Below are positions 59,456 through 64,000 of a stretch of DNA of 64,000 bases, one piece after another. This stretch comes from Haloarchaeobius sp. HME9146 (lineage in GTDB: Archaea; Halobacteriota; Halobacteria; Halobacteriales; Natrialbaceae), in the NCBI RefSeq assembly GCF_025399835.1, contig NZ_JAODVR010000002.1:372001-436000 (forward strand). The letters are read 5' to 3'. Below the pieces are notes generated by a model. That model was not told the origin of the DNA. It did no database searches and worked only from the letters and a program-made list of their open reading frames with translations. The position numbers were made by a program, and so were the translations under genes. Every line of letters begins with the position of its first letter. Within the stretch, counting starts at the first letter, position 1.

Positions 59456-62190
59456 TGGGACGCGACACCGGCTTCCTGCTCGACGGTGACACCGAGCTCT
59501 CCCGTCGGCGGTGCCTCGCTGGCATCGGTGCGATCGGGAGCGTCGGACTCGCTGGCTGTTCCAGTCAGTCCGACGGGACCGAAACGACCACCACCGGCAG
59601 CAAGCCCACGTCGACACCCACGGCGACGGCGACGGCGACCGAGACCGCAGAGGCCACGGCGAACGTGGTCTCCGTGGGGTCCGGCAGCTACACCACGACC
59701 CTCCCGTCCGGCGAGGAGGAACCACCAGAACAGGTGTACGCGACCGACGACGTGTCGGCACCGTACCCGACCAACGACTGGTGGAGTAACCTCCTCCGTG
59801 GCCAGTACGGCGAGGCGATGTGGGCACACCCGCTGGTGGGAACCCCGACCAGCTCGGGGCTCGGCATCTCCCACCCGACCGAGTGGAACTTCACCCAGGT
59901 CAACGGCGACAAGAACCGCGGCAACATCGCCGAGATGGACCCAAGCGCCGACCTGACGCTGTCGACCACCGGCGCGTCGTTCCTCGATGCGAGGTGCGCC
60001 GGCTACGGTGACTGGCACGTCGACGTCCGGTGGGGGGCGGGTGACGCCTCCACGCCGACGCTCGACGCGACGATGGCGCAGGGTTCGCCCTTCGTATTCG
60101 CGGAGGTCGATGGAGCCGACGCCAAGCTCTCGTTCTCGGCCACGCCGGACGTCTGGGCCGACCAGGGCAACGTCATCGGTGTCACCGTCAACGGGCACCA
60201 CTACGGCGTCTTCGCGCCCAGCGGCGCGACCTGGTCCGGCATCGGTTCGCCGACGCTCACCAGCAGCCTCGCCGGTGCCAGCTACCTCACGATCGGCGTG
60301 CTACCCGAGGCGACGACGGCGGCACTCTCGCGCTACGAGTCCTACGCATACAACACGATCACCGGGACCACCGTCTCGTGGACCTACGACGAGGCGAGCG
60401 CGACGGTGCAGACGACCCACACGTTCGAGACGACCGCTCGCGCGGAGTCCTCGACGACCGGGACCATCGCTGCACTGTACCCGCACCAGTACAAGCACTC
60501 CGACGCGACCCTCGACGGCGACACCTTCGTCTCCCCGCGCGGGACGATGAAGACGACGACCGGCTCGGCGTTCGAGACGCAACTCGACCTGCCACCCATC
60601 GTGCCCTTCATGCCCGATGTCGGTGAGTACGACGAGTCCCGTCTCGCCAGCTACGTCGACGACGTCGAGGCAGAGCCCGAACTCATCCGATTCGGGCCCG
60701 AACAACCCGGCGACGGCACGTACTGGACCGGCAAGAACTACGAACGGCTGTACCAGTTGCGCCCCATCGCCGAGCAGGTCGGTGACACGACCGCCGCCGA
60801 CGCGTTCCTCGGCGCGATGCAGGACGAGCTGGAGACCTGGCTCGACGCGACCGTCTCCGGCTCCTCGGACTCCGAGGACGTCTTCTACTACAACGAGACG
60901 TGGGGGACGCTCATCGGCTACAACGATTCGTTCGGCTCCGGTCCCGAACTGAACGACCACCACTTCCACTACGGCCAGTACGTCAAGGCGGCCGCCGAGA
61001 TCGCGCGGACGAACCCGACGTGGGCCGACGACTCGAACTGGGGTGGGATGGTCGACCTCCTCATCCGCGACTACGCGAACCCGTCGCGGAGCGACGCGAA
61101 GTTCCCGTTCCTGCGGAACTTCTCGCCGTACGAGGGCCACTCCTGGGCCGCCGGCAACCCGGCGTTCTACCTCGGCAACAACCAGGAGTCCTCCTCAGAG
61201 GCGGTCAACGCCTACGCGGCCGTCCTCATGTACGGCGAGTACATCGGGGACACGGAACTCCGTGACACCGGCGCGTACCTGCTCGCCCACGAGACGACCG
61301 CCGTCGACGAGTACTGGTACGACGTCGACGAGGAGAACCACCCCGCCGACTGGGACTACGGCTTCGCCGGCATGGTCTGGGGTGGCGGCTACAAGTACGA
61401 CACCTGGTGGACCGACGACGTCGAGGCCATCCACGGCATCAACGTCCTGCCGGTCGGCGGCCACAGCCTCTCGCTCGGCCGCGACCGGGATGCTGCAGAA
61501 TCCACCTACCAGGAGCTCGTGGCCGCCAACGGCGGCGACGACTTCGACTACTGGCCCGACATCCTGTGGTCCTACCGCGCGTTCAGTGACCCCGCAGACG
61601 CACTGCGCCTGTTCGAGGCCGAGGCGTCCTCGTACCCCGTCGAGTTCGGCGAATCGAAGGCGCACACCTACCGGTGGCTCACGGCGATGGACGGCCTCGG
61701 GGCGGTCGACGCCAGCGTCACCGCCGACACCCCCCTCGCCGCCGTCTTCGACGACGGCACCACCAGGACGTATGTCGCTTACAATGCTGACGACACCAGC
61801 ACGACAGTCTCGTTCTCCGATGGGACCTCGCTGTCGGTCCCGGCGAACGACCTTGCGACGACGACCGCCAGTTCGAACTCGGGCGACGGTGGCGCCGACG
61901 ACTCGACCACCCCCTCGGTCGACTCGGTGTCCACCTCGACCAGCAGCAATGGCCCCTGGACCGACGTCACCGTCGACTGGACGGTGTCCGACGCCACCGC
62001 CGACCTCCAGTCGGTGACGGTCGAACTCCGCGACGATTCGGGGTCGACCCTCGACTCGGCAACGATCTCGGTCTCCGGCGACTCGGCCTCGGGGACGACC
62101 GTCCTCGAGACGAAGAACACCCCCGAAACGGTCGCGGTATCCGCGACCGACCAGGCGGGCCAGGAGACCACCACGACCACGACACTATGA
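59455..62190 (+). CDS. GH81 endo-beta-1,3-glucanase, Tat lipoprotein
   Basis: This 911-aa enzyme hydrolyses internal beta-1,3 links in laminarin or callose-type glucans. A Tat-like signal (LSRRRCLAGIGAIGSVGLAGC) and a Thr/Ala-rich tether place it on the cell surface. The N-terminal beta domain starts PYPTNDWWSNLL, a GH81 hallmark. The (alpha/alpha)6 domain has NDHHFHYGQYVKAAAEIA (Asp501), GHSWAAGNPAF and NNQESSSEAVNAYAA. Glu578 and Glu582 correspond in spacing to the catalytic glutamates reported for fungal GH81. After a Ser/Asp linker an Ig-like domain (about 815-911) ends the chain. ATG 59455 overlaps the ATPase stop (TGATG). Confidence 0.93.
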   Translation: MGRDTGFLLDGDTELSRRRCLAGIGAIGSVGLAGCSSQSDGTETTTTGSKPTSTPTATATATETAEATANVVSVGSGSYTTTLPSGEEEPPEQVYATDDVSAPYPTNDWWSNLLRGQYGEAMWAHPLVGTPTSSGLGISHPTEWNFTQVNGDKNRGNIAEMDPSADLTLSTTGASFLDARCAGYGDWHVDVRWGAGDASTPTLDATMAQGSPFVFAEVDGADAKLSFSATPDVWADQGNVIGVTVNGHHYGVFAPSGATWSGIGSPTLTSSLAGASYLTIGVLPEATTAALSRYESYAYNTITGTTVSWTYDEASATVQTTHTFETTARAESSTTGTIAALYPHQYKHSDATLDGDTFVSPRGTMKTTTGSAFETQLDLPPIVPFMPDVGEYDESRLASYVDDVEAEPELIRFGPEQPGDGTYWTGKNYERLYQLRPIAEQVGDTTAADAFLGAMQDELETWLDATVSGSSDSEDVFYYNETWGTLIGYNDSFGSGPELNDHHFHYGQYVKAAAEIARTNPTWADDSNWGGMVDLLIRDYANPSRSDAKFPFLRNFSPYEGHSWAAGNPAFYLGNNQESSSEAVNAYAAVLMYGEYIGDTELRDTGAYLLAHETTAVDEYWYDVDEENHPADWDYGFAGMVWGGGYKYDTWWTDDVEAIHGINVLPVGGHSLSLGRDRDAAESTYQELVAANGGDDFDYWPDILWSYRAFSDPADALRLFEAEASSYPVEFGESKAHTYRWLTAMDGLGAVDASVTADTPLAAVFDDGTTRTYVAYNADDTSTTVSFSDGTSLSVPANDLATTTASSNSGDGGADDSTTPSVDSVSTSTSSNGPWTDVTVDWTVSDATADLQSVTVELRDDSGSTLDSATISVSGDSASGTTVLETKNTPETVAVSATDQAGQETTTTTTL

Positions 62191-64000
62191 CGACCCACGA
62201 TTCACAGATAACGCAAACGCAGGAAGGAGAGACCGAAGCGCGCGTCGAGACGCTTCTCGACGAGATGACGATTCGAGAGAAGGCCGCCCAGCTCGCCGGC
62301 ACCTACGTCGGCACCATGGGCGAGACACGGACCGTCGAAGACGCCGAAGAGATGGTCCGCGACCACGGTCTCGGCTTCGTGACCCCCTTCGGGTACGGCG
62401 CGTCCCCACACCGGGACTCCACCGAGGTCGTCGAGATCGCGAACGAACTCCAGCGCGTCGCCCGGGAGGAGTCCCGTCTCGGGATTCCCATCCTCATCCC
62501 CGTCGACGCCATCCACGGGAACGCCTACGTGGAAGATACGACCATCTTCCCGCACAACCTCGGCGTCGCGGCGGCCCGTGACCGAGATCTCAGCGAACAG
62601 GTCGGGGCCGTCACGGCGACCGAGGTCGCGGCGACCGGGTCGAGCCTGACCTACGGCCCGACCTGTGACGTCGGCCGCGACCCCCGCTGGGGTCGGACGT
62701 TCGAGACCTTCGGCGAGTCGCCGTACCTCGTCGGAGAGCTCGCCGCGGCGAAGGTCCGCGGCATCCACGACGCACCCGTCGACGTGGCCGCCATGGCGAA
62801 GCACTTCCCGGCCTACGGTGAGCCCGAACGCGGCGAGGACACCGCACCGGTCGACCGCTCGCTGTCGTCGCTCTACCGCGACTTCATCCCGTCGTTCGAG
62901 AAGGTCATCGACGAGGGCGTCGAGGGCATCATGCCCAGCTACAACTCCATCAACGGCGAGCCGTCACACGGCTCCCGTCGCTGGCTGACCGACGTGCTCC
63001 GGGACGAGTTCGGCTTCGACGGCTACGTCGCCTCCGACTGGAACGGCATCAACATGCTCCACGACGACCACCGGGTCGCGACGACGAGCAAGGACGCCAT
63101 CCACCAGTCGTTCGACGCGGGCGTCGACGTCCACTCACTCGGCGAGGTCGACCACATCGAGCACATCGCGGACCTCGTCGAATCCGGTGTCATCACCGAG
63201 GACGCGGTCGACGAATCGGTCCGTCGCGTGCTCGAACTCAAGGCAGAACTCGGTCTGTTCGAAGACCCCTTCGTCGACCCGACCGAGTCCGCCGATACCC
63301 TCGGCAAGCCCACCCACCAGCAGGTGTCGCTCGAGGCTGCCCGCAAGTCGATGACGCTGCTGAAGAACGACGACGACCGGCTCCCGTTCGACGCCGACAC
63401 CGACGAGATACTCGTCACCGGCCCGAACGCCGACTCGCTGGTCAACCAGGTCGGCGGCTGGAGCCTGAAAGAGGAGCACGAACTCAGCGGCGCGACCATC
63501 CGCGACGGTATCGAGGAGCTCTCGTCCGCCGAGACGACGGTCAACTACGAGCGTGGCTCCGGGACGGACGAACCGGGCGACATCGACGCAGCCGTCGAGG
63601 CCGCCGAGTCTTCCGACGCCGCCGTCGTCGTCCTCGGGGAGAACTGGTACATCCACGAGTTCGGTCCGCAGGACGTCACCGGCCCGACCGAGGACTTCCC
63701 GAACCGCGCCGAGCTCACCCTGCCCGACGCGCAGCGCGAACTCCTCGAAGCCGTCCTCGAGACCGGGACGCCGACCGCCCTCGTGCTCGTCACTGGGCGG
63801 CCCCTGGCGATTCCGTGGGCGGCCGAGAACGTCGACGCCATCCTGCAGGCGTACTATCCGGGCGCCCAGGGTGGCCGGGCCGTCGCCGAGACGCTGTTCG
63901 GCGAGAACAACCCGGCCGGGAAGCTCCCGATATCGGTCCCGCGCTCGGAGAGCCAGCTCCCGGTACGACACAACCACCTGCCGAACCCGACGCCGATCGG
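62187..64000 (+). CDS. GH3 beta-glucosidase, cytoplasmic, 3'-truncated by the window edge
   Basis: 604 complete codons are visible and the frame runs off the end. The (beta/alpha)8 domain has PILIPVDAIHGNAYV, LTYGPTCDVGRDPRWGRTFETFGESPYL, MAKHFPAYG and the nucleophile Asp284 in VASDWNGI. The second domain has KSMTLLKNDDDRLPF, VTGPNADSLVNQVGGWS and VVVLGENWYIHEFG, with LVTGRPLAI and PGAQGGRAVAETLFG following. No signal peptide is present, so it acts inside the cell. The likely role is releasing glucose from laminari-oligosaccharides imported by the operon's transporter. ATG 62187 overlaps the GH81 stop as ATGA. Confidence 0.93.
   Translation, partial: MTTHDSQITQTQEGETEARVETLLDEMTIREKAAQLAGTYVGTMGETRTVEDAEEMVRDHGLGFVTPFGYGASPHRDSTEVVEIANELQRVAREESRLGIPILIPVDAIHGNAYVEDTTIFPHNLGVAAARDRDLSEQVGAVTATEVAATGSSLTYGPTCDVGRDPRWGRTFETFGESPYLVGELAAAKVRGIHDAPVDVAAMAKHFPAYGEPERGEDTAPVDRSLSSLYRDFIPSFEKVIDEGVEGIMPSYNSINGEPSHGSRRWLTDVLRDEFGFDGYVASDWNGINMLHDDHRVATTSKDAIHQSFDAGVDVHSLGEVDHIEHIADLVESGVITEDAVDESVRRVLELKAELGLFEDPFVDPTESADTLGKPTHQQVSLEAARKSMTLLKNDDDRLPFDADTDEILVTGPNADSLVNQVGGWSLKEEHELSGATIRDGIEELSSAETTVNYERGSGTDEPGDIDAAVEAAESSDAAVVVLGENWYIHEFGPQDVTGPTEDFPNRAELTLPDAQRELLEAVLETGTPTALVLVTGRPLAIPWAAENVDAILQAYYPGAQGGRAVAETLFGENNPAGKLPISVPRSESQLPVRHNHLPNPTPI

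Noticed and set aside
1-64000. tRNA or rRNA genes
   Set aside because: Occurrences of GGTTCGAA-like sequence were all inside coding genes and had no cloverleaf context.

Overview
The window reads as a haloarchaeal (class Halobacteria) chromosome segment. It has high GC, very acidic proteins, TATA-box promoters placed so that transcripts start at or near the start codon, Tat-type lipoprotein signals (RRRxxLQ...GC), a B12-dependent ribonucleotide reductase and a PUA-less glutamate 5-kinase. No rRNA, tRNA, CRISPR array, insertion sequence or origin was seen. The layout is gene-dense, and no gap exceeds about 200 bp.

Region 1 (1-26433, plus strand) is a run of very large, uncharacterised proteins in one tightly packed operon: a 5'-truncated beta-repeat protein, a 982-aa protein with a hydrophobic core resembling pore-forming effectors, a 1240-aa DUF6603 protein, and proteins of 1385, 880, 2812 and 980 aa. 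None has a signal peptide or an enzyme motif I can recognise. Three longer gaps between the giant genes are each bridged by a small ORF (21, 34, 50 codons) that begins on the upstream stop codon and ends at the downstream start. From memory, several of these giants have uncharacterised relatives in actinobacteria, cyanobacteria and myxobacteria. They look like subunits of one large assembly, and this is the best candidate here for an undescribed system. A 210-aa membrane protein (26514-27146) follows.

Region 2 (27-53 kb) is mostly housekeeping. It holds nicotinate phosphoribosyltransferase, an MBL hydrolase, small membrane proteins, class II ribonucleotide reductase, an MFS exporter, a cytochrome P450 coupled to a dual-specificity phosphatase, and a TIM-barrel isomerase-like protein. 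It also holds a BtuFCD-type importer whose binding protein carries a 32-residue glycine-rich tract, a divergent TiaS-like protein, and a proC-proB-proA operon. A dioxygenase / NRAMP-like / P-loop operon follows, in which the transporter lacks the DPGN metal motif. Next come a PhaB/FabG reductase and a tenA-tenA-SSS operon that looks like thiamine-pyrimidine salvage, then an HpcH/HpaI aldolase.

Region 3 (53327-64000, plus strand) is a beta-1,3-glucan (laminarin) utilisation operon: a Tat lipoprotein binding protein, two permeases and two ATPases of the Dpp/Opp family, a surface-anchored GH81 endo-beta-1,3-glucanase, and a GH3 beta-glucosidase without a signal that runs off the window end. The order suggests outside cleavage, import of oligosaccharides, and cytoplasmic hydrolysis to glucose.
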